Positions 7,910 to 16,058 of a stretch of 64,000 bases of DNA are shown here, in pieces. Source of the stretch: GCA-2706205 sp964215955 (GTDB taxonomy: Bacteria; Bdellovibrionota; Bacteriovoracia; Bacteriovoracales; Bacteriovoracaceae). Made by a program: the position numbers and the translations under genes. Under the pieces are notes generated by a model. That model was not told the DNA's origin. It searched no databases and was given only the letters and a program-made list of their open reading frames with translations. Within the stretch, counting starts at the first letter, position 1, and the number at the start of each line of letters is the position of its first letter. Location: positions 50,592 through 114,591 of the forward strand of contig CAXPDR010000037.1 in assembly GCA_964215955.1 (NCBI GenBank). The letters are read 5' to 3'.

Positions 7910-8120
7910 AATTATAAAAGTTAAATGCCCAAATTGTTCAGATCAATTTAGCTATTATAGTTCAGAGTTTAGACCATTTTGTAGTGAAAGATGTAAAATG
8001 GTGGATATGGGAAAGTGGTTTGATGAATCTTACTCAATTAAAGGGCGAGATAATTCTGTTTACATTGAAGATAGTGATAAGCTTCAACAGCTAATTGATG
8101 ATGAAAATGAAAATTACTAA
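7902..8120 (+). CDS. yacG: YacG zinc-finger protein (DNA gyrase inhibitor family)
   Basis: 72 residues. The Cys4 zinc site is visible as KCPNCSDQF and PFCSERCKMVDMGKWFDESY, the diagnostic YacG pattern including the LGxW-like MGKWFDE segment. In E. coli the protein binds GyrB and blocks DNA binding by gyrase. Start ATG 7902 is chosen over an adjacent GTG at 7899 because GAGGAAG lies just upstream. It overlaps the aminotransferase stop by 8 bp and the next gene by about 23 bp, so all three are translationally coupled. The acidic tail DDENENY is longer than needed for the zinc finger. Confidence 0.9.
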   Translation: MSKIIKVKCPNCSDQFSYYSSEFRPFCSERCKMVDMGKWFDESYSIKGRDNSVYIEDSDKLQQLIDDENENY

Positions 8121-8955
8121 AAAATTTATTCAAGAAACTATAGACTTCATTCAAGATATTGCCTACGAAGCTGGGGAAACGATTTTAAAATATCAAAAAA
8201 ATAGACAAGTTCTTGAGATAAAAAATAAAGGTCCAGAAGGAATTGCATCGGAAGCAGATGTGGCCAGTGAAAAAATTATAATTGAAGCCATCACAGAGCG
8301 TTTTCCTAAACATAAAATTTTATCTGAAGAAGATTATTCTCGAAAGAAAACTAATACCAGTGCCCTTATCAATAAATCTGAGTTTCTTTGGATTGTGGAT
8401 CCACTTGATGGAACTAATAATTTTGTAAATGGTATTCCTATATATTGTGTATCGATTGCATTGTTTCATAAGGGGAAAGAACTTATTGGTCTAGTTTATA
8501 ACCCTTTATCAGGAGAGTGTTTCTTTGCAGGAAAAGGGATGGGTGCTTTCTTAGTAGATTACAGAATTAATCCACTAAAAAGGTATGCGTTAGAAAATAA
8601 AAAGAATTCTAAAAATATGAATGATTGTATTTTTTCACCAGCACCTGTTTATGATGCGGGTTCAAAATTCGAACAACAATTATCAACTTTTAAGAAAAAT
8701 ATTGTAGGAGCCAGAGCTGTTAGACGGTTGGGAAGTGCTGCACTAGAGCTTTGCTATGTTGCAAATGGAAATTTTGATGGCTATTGGGAAAAAAACCTTA
8801 AACCTTGGGATGTTGCAGCTGCAATACTTATATGTAAAGAGGCTGGAGTTAAAGTAACCGACTTCGATGGTCGGAAGTATGTCTTGCTCAAAGATTCTAT
8901 CTTGGCCGCTGCCAATCCATTACATACTAAAATTATCGGAAAAATATCTAAGTAA
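8098..8955 (+). CDS. inositol-monophosphatase family phosphatase
   Basis: About 285 residues. It has the metal-binding motifs of the lithium-sensitive phosphatase fold: ILSEEDY (first Glu-Glu), WIVDPLDGTNNFVNGIP (DPLDGT core) and KPWDVAAAILICKEAG (WD..A motif). Family members hydrolyse inositol phosphates, 3'-phosphoadenosine-5'-phosphate or related substrates and depend on Mg2+. An insertion around YALENKKNSKNMN is ordinary in length. TTG 8095 and ATGs at 8098, 8101 and 8107 are all in frame, with no strong ribosome-binding site, consistent with coupling to yacG. Substrate not determined. Confidence 0.85.
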   Translation: MMKMKITKKFIQETIDFIQDIAYEAGETILKYQKNRQVLEIKNKGPEGIASEADVASEKIIIEAITERFPKHKILSEEDYSRKKTNTSALINKSEFLWIVDPLDGTNNFVNGIPIYCVSIALFHKGKELIGLVYNPLSGECFFAGKGMGAFLVDYRINPLKRYALENKKNSKNMNDCIFSPAPVYDAGSKFEQQLSTFKKNIVGARAVRRLGSAALELCYVANGNFDGYWEKNLKPWDVAAAILICKEAGVKVTDFDGRKYVLLKDSILAAANPLHTKIIGKISK

Positions 8956-8986
8956 ATTTGGTATAAATTTCTTGTCGTTTATAAGT

Positions 8987-9015
8987 TTGCAAAAACTCAA
9001 GCAACTATCTATAAT
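8987..9015 (+). promoter_or_regulatory. sigma70-type promoter
   Basis: TTGCAA (8987-8992), a 17-bp spacer, and a perfect TATAAT (9010-9015) lie directly upstream of the membrane coiled-coil gene. The predicted transcription start is near 9022. Confidence 0.7.
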
Positions 9016-9047
9016 TATACTGAATGCTTTGTCCATGGAGGGATAAA

Positions 9048-9941
9048 TTGGAAGCAATTATCAATTATTTAGATAAATATTCTACGGAGTTTTTCGTAAT
9101 TCAAATGGGAATGTTCGTAATCTTATCCGCAGTTTTTATTTGGATTTATTATTATAATCGTAAAAAATATCATAATTTAAAACATCAAATTCCGGCTTCA
9201 GTTGTTAAAAATTATCTTGATTCAATTATTCAAAACTCAACAGCATTGAAGTCATCTTTATTTAGAGGTGGTGGTTTAGACGTAGACCCATCAAGTGTTC
9301 CATCAGTAATGCCTCTAGATCAGTTAGCAACTACAACTCCTGTGGGTGTTGCTACAGGTGCTGGAGCAGGTGATGATGCTTTAAGAGCCGAAGTCGCAAG
9401 ATTACAAACACAGCTAACTGAGAAACAAAATATTATTAACGATCTTGAAAATAAAAATACTGAACTTAGCGGCGAAGTTAAAGCCAAGCAAGAAAGAATT
9501 GAAGAGTTAGAAGCTCTCCTTGCAGAAGCTCAAGCTAATGCTGGATCTGGTGATTCAGGGGGAGGAGATGAAGCTCTTCAAGCTCAGTTACAAGAAATTA
9601 CTGCAGAAAGAGATAGTTTAAAAGAAGATTTAGCTCAATACGATATTATTGAAGATGATCTTGCTGATTTGAAAAGACTTAAGCAAGAGAATGAACAGCT
9701 TAAAGCTTCGTTGGCAGAAGGTGGGGGAAGCGCACCAGTTGCTGAGCCTGCTCCTGCTGCTTCAGCTCCTGAGCCAAGTCCTGAGCCTGAACCTGTTGTA
9801 GCAGAACCAGCTCCAGCTGTAGAAGAATCAGCACCAGAACCAGTAGTTGCTGAAGCTGCCCCTGAACCTGCTGCAGAAGAAAGCTCAGATGAAAAGTCTC
9901 CAGAAGACTTATTAAGTGAATTTGAAAAAATGTTAGGCTAA
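9048..9941 (+). CDS. membrane-anchored coiled-coil protein with acidic Pro/Ala/Glu tail
   Basis: About 297 residues. One transmembrane helix near the N-terminus (FFVIQMGMFVILSAVFIWIYYY) is followed by a short basic stretch, a linker, and a long coiled coil (residues about 115-225, with LTEKQNIINDLENKN and LAQYDIIEDDLADLKRL). The tail repeats APEP/EPVVAE units and ends EDLLSEFEKMLG, a hydrophobic helix that could be a docking peptide. TTG 9048 is chosen because GGAGGG (9037-9042) sits at ideal distance; ATG 9024 is in frame but inside the likely 5' leader and has no ribosome-binding site. No family recognised. The topology suggests a scaffold reaching from the inner membrane. Confidence 0.75.
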   Translation: MEAIINYLDKYSTEFFVIQMGMFVILSAVFIWIYYYNRKKYHNLKHQIPASVVKNYLDSIIQNSTALKSSLFRGGGLDVDPSSVPSVMPLDQLATTTPVGVATGAGAGDDALRAEVARLQTQLTEKQNIINDLENKNTELSGEVKAKQERIEELEALLAEAQANAGSGDSGGGDEALQAQLQEITAERDSLKEDLAQYDIIEDDLADLKRLKQENEQLKASLAEGGGSAPVAEPAPAASAPEPSPEPEPVVAEPAPAVEESAPEPVVAEAAPEPAAEESSDEKSPEDLLSEFEKMLG

Positions 9942-9974
9942 AAAATTTAGCTTATATTCGATGGATGGATATTT

Positions 9975-10850
9975 ATGAAATTACTTCTATGCCTGGCCAT
10001 GGCCAGTCTCCCTGCGCTTGCAAGTACTTCTAAAGAATGGGTACCAAAGTATCAACAATCAAAAATTAAAAACCTAAACGATAGTAAGCTGGATGTAAAT
10101 ATCTCTAAGGATGCTAAGCTTATTAAAACATCTAAAAAAACAGGTAAGGTGGCCAAAGCTACTGATGACATTCCTGATACAAAATTAGAAGTTCTTTTTG
10201 CAAAGAAAAGTAAAAATAAAAAAGCTCATTTAAGCCTATTGAAAAAAGAGTCTTTAGCTTTAAAGCAAAAAGCAGTTCCAACTTTAATAAAGGTTATGAA
10301 GAGTAATAAATTTCCTGATGAAAATAGATGGGTCGCAACTTATATGTTAGGAAGAATTATGGGACATAAGTCAGCACCTTTTATAGCGAAGTTCTCTCAA
10401 CATCCTAATTGGATGATGAGACTTGCTTCACTTAAGGTTCTTTTACATTTAAACCAAACAAAATATAAAGGTTTATATGCCAGAGCACTTGAAGATAAAT
10501 CTTTAATTGTAAGACATCAAGCGCTACAGAATATTAAAGAAATGAAACTTGATACTTTAGCTCCACATGTATGGAAAATGCTTTTTAATAAAAAGAACTA
10601 TGTAGGTATCAAAGGTGCAAGAAAGCGTAGTAATATAATTAAAGATGCCATTAGAACTGTGGGCGATTTGAAATTTAAAAAAGCAAAACCAGCTCTTTTA
10701 AAAATGTTTAAGAAGGATAAGTATAAAGATGTTTTTCCTGAACTAGACTATGCTCTTTCTAAAATCACGGGCAGTGATTCACCAGAAGGTCCAATTACTG
10801 TTAAGAAGCACTATTGGAATAGAACAGCTTTAAAAGAAGTAACGATTTAG
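9975..10850 (+). CDS. secreted or periplasmic HEAT-repeat-like protein
   Basis: 291 residues with an N-terminal signal peptide (MKLLLCLAMASLPALAST). Two or three alpha-helical repeats of HEAT type follow from residue about 80: RWVATYMLGRIMGH, WMMRLASLKVLLHL and SLIVRHQALQNIKEM, with a final AIRTVGDLKFKKAKPALLKM. The protein is very basic (Lys-rich), unusual for a periplasmic scaffold. It follows the membrane coiled-coil gene by 33 bp and may share its promoter. It ends directly against the convergent gene at 10851. HEAT repeats bind proteins; the partner is unknown. Confidence 0.7.
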   Translation: MKLLLCLAMASLPALASTSKEWVPKYQQSKIKNLNDSKLDVNISKDAKLIKTSKKTGKVAKATDDIPDTKLEVLFAKKSKNKKAHLSLLKKESLALKQKAVPTLIKVMKSNKFPDENRWVATYMLGRIMGHKSAPFIAKFSQHPNWMMRLASLKVLLHLNQTKYKGLYARALEDKSLIVRHQALQNIKEMKLDTLAPHVWKMLFNKKNYVGIKGARKRSNIIKDAIRTVGDLKFKKAKPALLKMFKKDKYKDVFPELDYALSKITGSDSPEGPITVKKHYWNRTALKEVTI

Positions 10851-12008
10851 TTAAGGTCTAGTTATCCGGATCGCCATTTTTAAAGATAATTTCTTACCAG
10901 CAATATAAAATGAGCATCGGCTATCTCCACAGAGTTGTTGTAAAGATTTAAGTGTTTGAGATTTATTCAAAATTTGATCACCACTGTAAAAATTTGTTTT
11001 ATAAGGAAGATTAACTTTAAGTTCCTTATTTACTGTTAAAAGGTTTTGTAGAAGGTCGAGCTTTAAGTCTAAGTGCTCCAAGGAGTGTGCAAACTTTTCA
11101 GGAGCAATATTAATTTCTTTAAGGCTTGAAAATCCAACTAAATCCAATTCATCATGTGAGGTTAGGTTTCTAATACTGAAAGATCTTAATTGATTAAAAT
11201 ATGGGGCGAAATCTTTTAAATCTCTGTCTGTTTCTAAGGGACAGCCAAGTTCTAAAATTTTATTTTCTTTAAACAAGTTTGTATTTAATTTAAATTCAAT
11301 ATGCCCTGTACAATAAATTCTTTCTAGTTTTGAGTTTGTAAGGTTAGCAAAGATGTCAGTTGGGATATTTCCTGCAAATTTAATTGATTTAATTTGATCA
11401 GATATGGCTACTTCTCTAAATGCTACGGCTACATTTTCATCATTCAAGGTTCCTGTTTCAGTGTTGAGTGAAAAGTTTATATATGGAGCTTGGGCCTTTT
11501 CAAGAAATTCTTTAAGTTCACTTATAGTAGCCTTCTCCCATGAGTTGTCACCAATTTCCATTTTGAATTTAAGGTCTTTAAGGTGTATGAACTCCTTCTT
11601 TCCGAACTCGTTTCCTAATAACTTTATATGAGTTAGATTTGGCAAATTTTTCAAATAAAGTAAGCTTTTAGGTGTAATATTATTATAGTCGAAATCTATG
11701 AATTTGAGCTTAGTTAAATTGGAAATTTGTTCGAAATTTTTACCAGTAAGCATCTTTTCTTTTGGGCAGTTATCGTTTGCAATGGTAAGACTTTCAATAT
11801 TTGGTGTATTACAAAGATGATTGATAAAATCATCTCCCTGACATTGTTGGTAAAGATTAAGGCTAGATAGAGACTCTAGGGATTCAATATTTTTCAAATT
11901 AAAGTTTAGTTTATTGAGAAGTTCAAAGGTTTCAAGCTTTGTTTTATTGCACTCTAGAGCATAGCTTGATTGGCATATAATTAGAGTAAGGAGGATTATC
12001 TTATTCAT
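10851..12008 (-). CDS. secreted leucine-rich-repeat-like protein
   Basis: About 385 residues. A signal peptide is clear if translation starts at ATG 12008 (MNKIILLTLIICQSSYALEC); the longer frame from 12044 would bury it. The mature part shows irregular LRR-type units such as NIESLTIANDNC, KLKFIDFDYNNITPKSLLYL and NLTHIKLLGNEFG, spaced about 22-25 residues apart, then more diverged units. Several cysteines suggest an oxidising extracytoplasmic location. It is monocistronic and abuts the stop of the HEAT-like gene. LRR proteins usually bind other proteins or glycans; no specific family recognised. Confidence 0.65.
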   Translation of the reverse strand: MNKIILLTLIICQSSYALECNKTKLETFELLNKLNFNLKNIESLESLSSLNLYQQCQGDDFINHLCNTPNIESLTIANDNCPKEKMLTGKNFEQISNLTKLKFIDFDYNNITPKSLLYLKNLPNLTHIKLLGNEFGKKEFIHLKDLKFKMEIGDNSWEKATISELKEFLEKAQAPYINFSLNTETGTLNDENVAVAFREVAISDQIKSIKFAGNIPTDIFANLTNSKLERIYCTGHIEFKLNTNLFKENKILELGCPLETDRDLKDFAPYFNQLRSFSIRNLTSHDELDLVGFSSLKEINIAPEKFAHSLEHLDLKLDLLQNLLTVNKELKVNLPYKTNFYSGDQILNKSQTLKSLQQLCGDSRCSFYIAGKKLSLKMAIRITRP

Positions 12009-12094
12009 AAATATTGATTTACAATATTTTTGAATTCTAGTCATTATTACTGGAAGATTTTACTAGGTAATTTTTACATTTAAAAAGATAAACT

Positions 12095-12613
12095 TTAAAA
12101 ATTTCTAAGCTCTTCCTGTTCTCTTAATTTATCAAGTTCTTTGAGTTTATTATCATTATCTATAAGGATACCGACTCGATAGAGAAGTGTTTTTTCCTGA
12201 ATTCCATCTGAGGGGACTTCTTTCCAACCTTGAAGGAAGTCATTTTCTACTCTTTGTCTTTTATATATTGTCACTTTTGTGACCTTTTTACCGTAGCTAA
12301 ACCCTTCGGCTACATTTATGAGTAATCTGAACTCAGCTGCCTTGACCTTATCGTTGCTACCAAATGAATCTGTAAAGTTAACTTGTAATGTATTATCCAT
12401 CCATCTGGACTTTATTTTACCTGCTTCTTGGTTTTGATAGGCCACATCAAATCTTTTCATTACCTGGATAACTGCTTGCCAGGTTTGATTGAAATCCGCT
12501 TGATAGATTTTGGCCGGTATTTCAAGTTCTTCTGTTATTTGCTTGAATTGTTCGTAAGATGCACAAGCCGAAAATAGAATGGGTATCAATAAAAGTTTAG
12601 TTAGTTTTCTCAT
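12095..12613 (-). CDS. outer-membrane lipoprotein of unknown function
   Basis: 172 residues with a lipoprotein signal ending LFSAC (Cys17). The mature region (DFNQTWQAVIQVMKRFDVAY then EAGKIKSRW) resembles the small alpha/beta domain seen in BamC/NlpB-like and related envelope lipoproteins, but the match is only at pattern level. Its start overlaps the end of lnt by 17 bp, so the gene is cotranscribed with the enzyme that acylates lipoproteins. The C-terminus is a charged helix (KLKELDKLREQEEL). Confidence 0.7.
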   Translation of the reverse strand: MRKLTKLLLIPILFSACASYEQFKQITEELEIPAKIYQADFNQTWQAVIQVMKRFDVAYQNQEAGKIKSRWMDNTLQVNFTDSFGSNDKVKAAEFRLLINVAEGFSYGKKVTKVTIYKRQRVENDFLQGWKEVPSDGIQEKTLLYRVGILIDNDNKLKELDKLREQEELRNF

Positions 12614-14201
12614 ACTTTAATTTTATCCATAAAAAATGAAAAAGAAAGAATAGTACCCATATAGGAAAAATTCCCCAAAAACCGAAGATCTGAAAGAAAG
12701 TTCTAAAGTTTTTATCAGGATTTTCTAATTTTAAGCTTAGGTCCAGATTTCCCTCTACATCATATTCTAGTCGATTTAACTCTTGTCCATTTGATTTTAT
12801 ATAAGTTGAGATACCTGTATTAGTAGAACGCAAAATGGGCAGATTAAATTCTATGGCTCTCCAGCGAGTTAAGAATAAATGCTGTTCAGGCTCGACTGTA
12901 TTTCCATACCAAGAGTCATTTGTAAGGTTAATCATTAAATGAGGTCTTTGAGAAATCGAGTTTAAATAAGTTCTAATAAACTCAGGTTGTAGAATCTCAT
13001 AACAAATTGAACTCATAAATTTGATCTCTTTATTCGTCTTGAAAACAGTGTGTTTTTTTCCTTCTTCAAAGAATGCCATCTCCGGTAAAGCTTTACTCGC
13101 GAACTTGTTTAAAGGACCAAATGGTAAAGTTTCTCCAAATGGAATGAGAATATGTTTATGATAAACTTCAGTTAAGAGCTTCTCTTGATTAAAGTATAAA
13201 GCCGAGTTGTATTCAGTTTTATAATAACTACCATCTTCATTATCTCGAAAATGGTCATAACCACCAATTAACATATTAGCATTAGTGTTTTGGATTATAC
13301 TTGCAAATATTATAGGAACTGGCGATTGGGTAAGGTCATCTTTGTTAGTATGTACAGGATAAGGATAAGCGGTTTCAGGCCAAACAATAAGATCAAGTTT
13401 TTTATCATCTTTAAAAGGTTTATCACTTAAACTTTTATATCTTCTTAGAACTTGAGATGTACTAGCATATCCACCAGACTCAGACTCTACTTTGAGAAAG
13501 TTACTTATATTCGCCTGAACTAATCTAACATTGAATTCAGTTTGAGTTGAAAAAGTTTTTTGAGGGATAAGAGGATTAATAGCAATAAAAAGAATAGTTG
13601 TAATGATATTGAATTTAGAAATCTTTTTCCTTCTCCAAAAATAAATAATTTCAAAACAAATTAAATATGAGAAAAATGAAAAAGCTGGTAATCCGAAATA
13701 AGATGCAAGTCCTAGATAATCTGATAAGACAATCCAAGGCTGCCCAAGCATAACTGGGAATTGTTGAGGAATAAAATATTCTAAACTTGTAAATAGGGCG
13801 GCTCCAATAAAAGAACTAAAGCCTGAGTTTAAAGCATTTTCTAACTTAAACCCTTTATATTTTTCAAGAACTGCAATTAAGAAAATCATACAGATGAACT
13901 GAGGATTTAGAAGAAAACTATACATACCATTCATGAGTGCAGCGACAATAAAGGGGATTTTTCCAAACTCTTGAAGAGTGCCTGTTATCCAATAAAAACT
14001 GAGAATAGTAATAATGAGGTTATAACCTAAATAGTAAAGGATTCGACTTTTCCAATTTGGTCGCTCTATAAGAGTCTTTAAAATAATGGTGGTTCCAATT
14101 ATTGAAGCGAATGGAATATATATATTCAAAATATTTGGAAAGCCTAGTGTGTAGAGAAGTGCAGCTAGGCAAATTACAGCGTATAATTTAAAGTTTTTCA
14201 T
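12597..14201 (-). CDS. lnt: apolipoprotein N-acyltransferase Lnt
   Basis: 534 residues, the final enzyme of lipoprotein maturation, which adds the third acyl chain to the N-terminal Cys. The first ~200 residues hold about six transmembrane helices. The nitrilase domain follows with the catalytic triad visible: Glu in WPETAYPYP (about residue 272), Lys in YHKHILIPFGE (about 347) and Cys in SICYEIL (about 397), plus NDSWYGNTVEPEQH. A last membrane helix lies near the C-terminus. It is the first gene of an operon with the downstream lipoprotein gene. The many lipoproteins in this window are its expected substrates. Confidence 0.95.
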   Translation of the reverse strand: MKNFKLYAVICLAALLYTLGFPNILNIYIPFASIIGTTIILKTLIERPNWKSRILYYLGYNLIITILSFYWITGTLQEFGKIPFIVAALMNGMYSFLLNPQFICMIFLIAVLEKYKGFKLENALNSGFSSFIGAALFTSLEYFIPQQFPVMLGQPWIVLSDYLGLASYFGLPAFSFFSYLICFEIIYFWRRKKISKFNIITTILFIAINPLIPQKTFSTQTEFNVRLVQANISNFLKVESESGGYASTSQVLRRYKSLSDKPFKDDKKLDLIVWPETAYPYPVHTNKDDLTQSPVPIIFASIIQNTNANMLIGGYDHFRDNEDGSYYKTEYNSALYFNQEKLLTEVYHKHILIPFGETLPFGPLNKFASKALPEMAFFEEGKKHTVFKTNKEIKFMSSICYEILQPEFIRTYLNSISQRPHLMINLTNDSWYGNTVEPEQHLFLTRWRAIEFNLPILRSTNTGISTYIKSNGQELNRLEYDVEGNLDLSLKLENPDKNFRTFFQIFGFWGIFPIWVLFFLFHFLWIKLKYEKTN

Positions 14202-14253
14202 ATGCCTATTTTAGATTATTAAATCTCTTTTGGCATATTTTATTTGTTTTTGA

Positions 14254-15297
14254 TTATTGTTTTGCAACAGATCTTTTAGGGTTCAATCTTTTATTCACGT
14301 AATCAGCTACTTCAAGTGCTCTTGCTGCGTCTAACTTACTCCCACCAAGAACTTTTCCTTTAAGGTTTGCCATTTTTCTCGCTGAACTTATAATAATATT
14401 TCTAACTTGGTGATAATTTAAAGTCGGGTAGTTTGATTTAATTAAAGCCGCTACACCTGTAACAAAAGCTGTTGCTTGACTTGTTCCAGTCATAAAACCT
14501 GCACCATTTTTAGGAATTGCTGATTTTATTCTATAACCTGGAGCTGCAATATCTACTGTTTTACTTCCATAATTTGATGAAGCAATAACTTGATTGAATT
14601 CATCATGGGCTGCAACTGAGATAATATTTGAAAGACCATAACTAGCTGGGTAGTAATGATTTTCATATTTATCGATATTTGATTTTTCATTTCCTGCTGC
14701 TGCAATGATAAGAATACCTTTCTTTTCAGCTTCTTTTAGAACAGCCTTTTCTTCAGAAGAAGATTCTGGGCCTCCACCTGAATAATTGATAATGTCTACA
14801 TTTTGATCAACAGCATATTTAAGTGCCTTGATTGTTGATTCTAAATTTACTTTTCCAGATGCTTTTGGATTATAATATTTTAGCGCTAGAATTTTAACTT
14901 CAGGAAAAATTGATTTAATAATTCCTGCAACATGAGTTCCGTGGCCATGGCTATCTGCTGGAGTATTAGTAGGGGTCTTCGTAGAAAAGTCCTTCCCGAA
15001 GTTTTTAGCATTAGATGTTCCAGTTGTTCCTACTACATTTCCTTTTAGAAAAGGGTGATTATATTGAATACCTGTATCTACAACAGCAATTGTAATATCT
15101 TTTTTCTTCGTGAACTTTTTCCATGACTCTTCTAGGTTAATTGAACCTTTTTTATATTGAGGATCAATTCCCCAACTTGCGAATTTACTTTTAAGCTCTT
15201 CTTGAGAATAAGCCATCTTCTCTTTTGCAAATGTACTCGTAGAAATAGATAGAGCTAGTGTAACTGATAGTGGTAGAAGAGAGAGAGTTTTAATCAT
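14254..15297 (-). CDS. secreted subtilisin-like serine protease (S8)
   Basis: 347 residues with a signal peptide (first ~24 residues). The short pro-like segment EELKSKFASWGIDPQYKKG leads into the catalytic domain. The triad is complete: Asp74 in AVVDTGIQYNHP, His119 in DSHGHGTHVAG and Ser273 in MTGTSQATAF, with the oxyanion Asn203 in AAAGNEKSN. A compact S8 domain with almost no extra C-terminal part. Expected to be exported and to degrade proteins; in a predator it could act on prey. It is transcribed alone; two copies of GTGTTTAAAAA (15393-15403 and 15422-15432) lie upstream. Confidence 0.93.
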   Translation of the reverse strand: MIKTLSLLPLSVTLALSISTSTFAKEKMAYSQEELKSKFASWGIDPQYKKGSINLEESWKKFTKKKDITIAVVDTGIQYNHPFLKGNVVGTTGTSNAKNFGKDFSTKTPTNTPADSHGHGTHVAGIIKSIFPEVKILALKYYNPKASGKVNLESTIKALKYAVDQNVDIINYSGGGPESSSEEKAVLKEAEKKGILIIAAAGNEKSNIDKYENHYYPASYGLSNIISVAAHDEFNQVIASSNYGSKTVDIAAPGYRIKSAIPKNGAGFMTGTSQATAFVTGVAALIKSNYPTLNYHQVRNIIISSARKMANLKGKVLGGSKLDAARALEVADYVNKRLNPKRSVAKQ

Positions 15298-15437
15298 AAA
15301 TTCATATCCTGTGATTCAATGTTCGTCACAGAATATAAAGCAAGTTATTTGCCAAACTTAGCTTAACAAAATTAAGTACTTGCTAGGGAATTGTGTTTAA
15401 AAATTGTACAAAGACTGACAGGTGTTTAAAAAATAGA

Positions 15438-15466
15438 CAAAAAAAGCCCAAGCAATGCTCGGGCTT
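15438..15466 (-). terminator. Rho-independent terminator of the DksA-like gene
   Basis: Read on the minus strand, AAGCCCGAGC and GCTTGGGCTT pair (one G-U) around an ATT loop and are followed by a run of seven T. It lies 25 bp beyond the stop codon at 15491. Confidence 0.85.
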
Positions 15467-15490
15467 AAACTATATAGAAAGCTGAATTAA

Positions 15491-15865
15491 TTAAGCTCTT
15501 CTGTGATATCTTTGATTTAGCTCTCTTTCGTGCTCTTCAGCAACTTCGATACAGAACTCTGCCCATGGTTGGGTTTCTAATCTTTTCTCTTCAATTTCTT
15601 CTCCAGACTCGATGCAAATTCCGTATTGGCCATCTTCAATTCTTGCTAGAGCAGCATCAATTCTTCTAAGTTTTACCATTTCTTTTTCTCTGATGCTAAA
15701 AGATACTTGTTGGTTAATTGAGTTTGATGCCAGATCTGCCTCATCAGCTAAATCATCTGGCTTTATTTTTAAATCCTCTAAGTTGTTTAAAATACCACTA
15801 TTGATGATTTGATTTCTGGCGGTTAGCAACTTTTCTCTAAAGTACTTAACTTTTTTCTCATCCAT
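15491..15865 (-). CDS. DksA/TraR-family transcription factor with two zinc cysteines replaced
   Basis: 124 residues. The N-terminal coiled coil carries the acidic tip ADEADLAS, the part that enters the RNA polymerase secondary channel in DksA. The zinc-finger region reads YGICIESGEEI ... WAEFCIEVAEEH. In classical DksA four Cys bind zinc; here Cys84 and Cys105 are kept while the other two positions are Ser87 and Val108, as in zinc-independent DksA2-type proteins. It should still modulate rRNA and amino-acid promoters with ppGpp. A very strong Shine-Dalgarno (AAGGAGGAGAGG) precedes the ATG, suggesting high expression. Confidence 0.85.
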   Translation of the reverse strand: MDEKKVKYFREKLLTARNQIINSGILNNLEDLKIKPDDLADEADLASNSINQQVSFSIREKEMVKLRRIDAALARIEDGQYGICIESGEEIEEKRLETQPWAEFCIEVAEEHERELNQRYHRRA

Positions 15866-16058
15866 TTTCCTCTCCTCCTTGAAGTGAAGCTATGTGCACC
15901 GCATTCCGTAGCAGTACATTTATTTTACCGTCTCTTTACGGTTAAGCGCAATAAAACTTTAGCCTAGGCAGAAATGTGTAAGTTTTTGTTAGGTTTATGA
16001 AACTTATGTACAAAACATGAAATTTGACATACTTAGCTATGAATTAATATTATTTACT

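Noticed and set aside
15393..15433. Direct repeat GTGTTTAAAAA upstream of the subtilase
   Set aside because: Two short A+T-rich copies 29 bp apart; plausible binding sites but too simple to call on their own.
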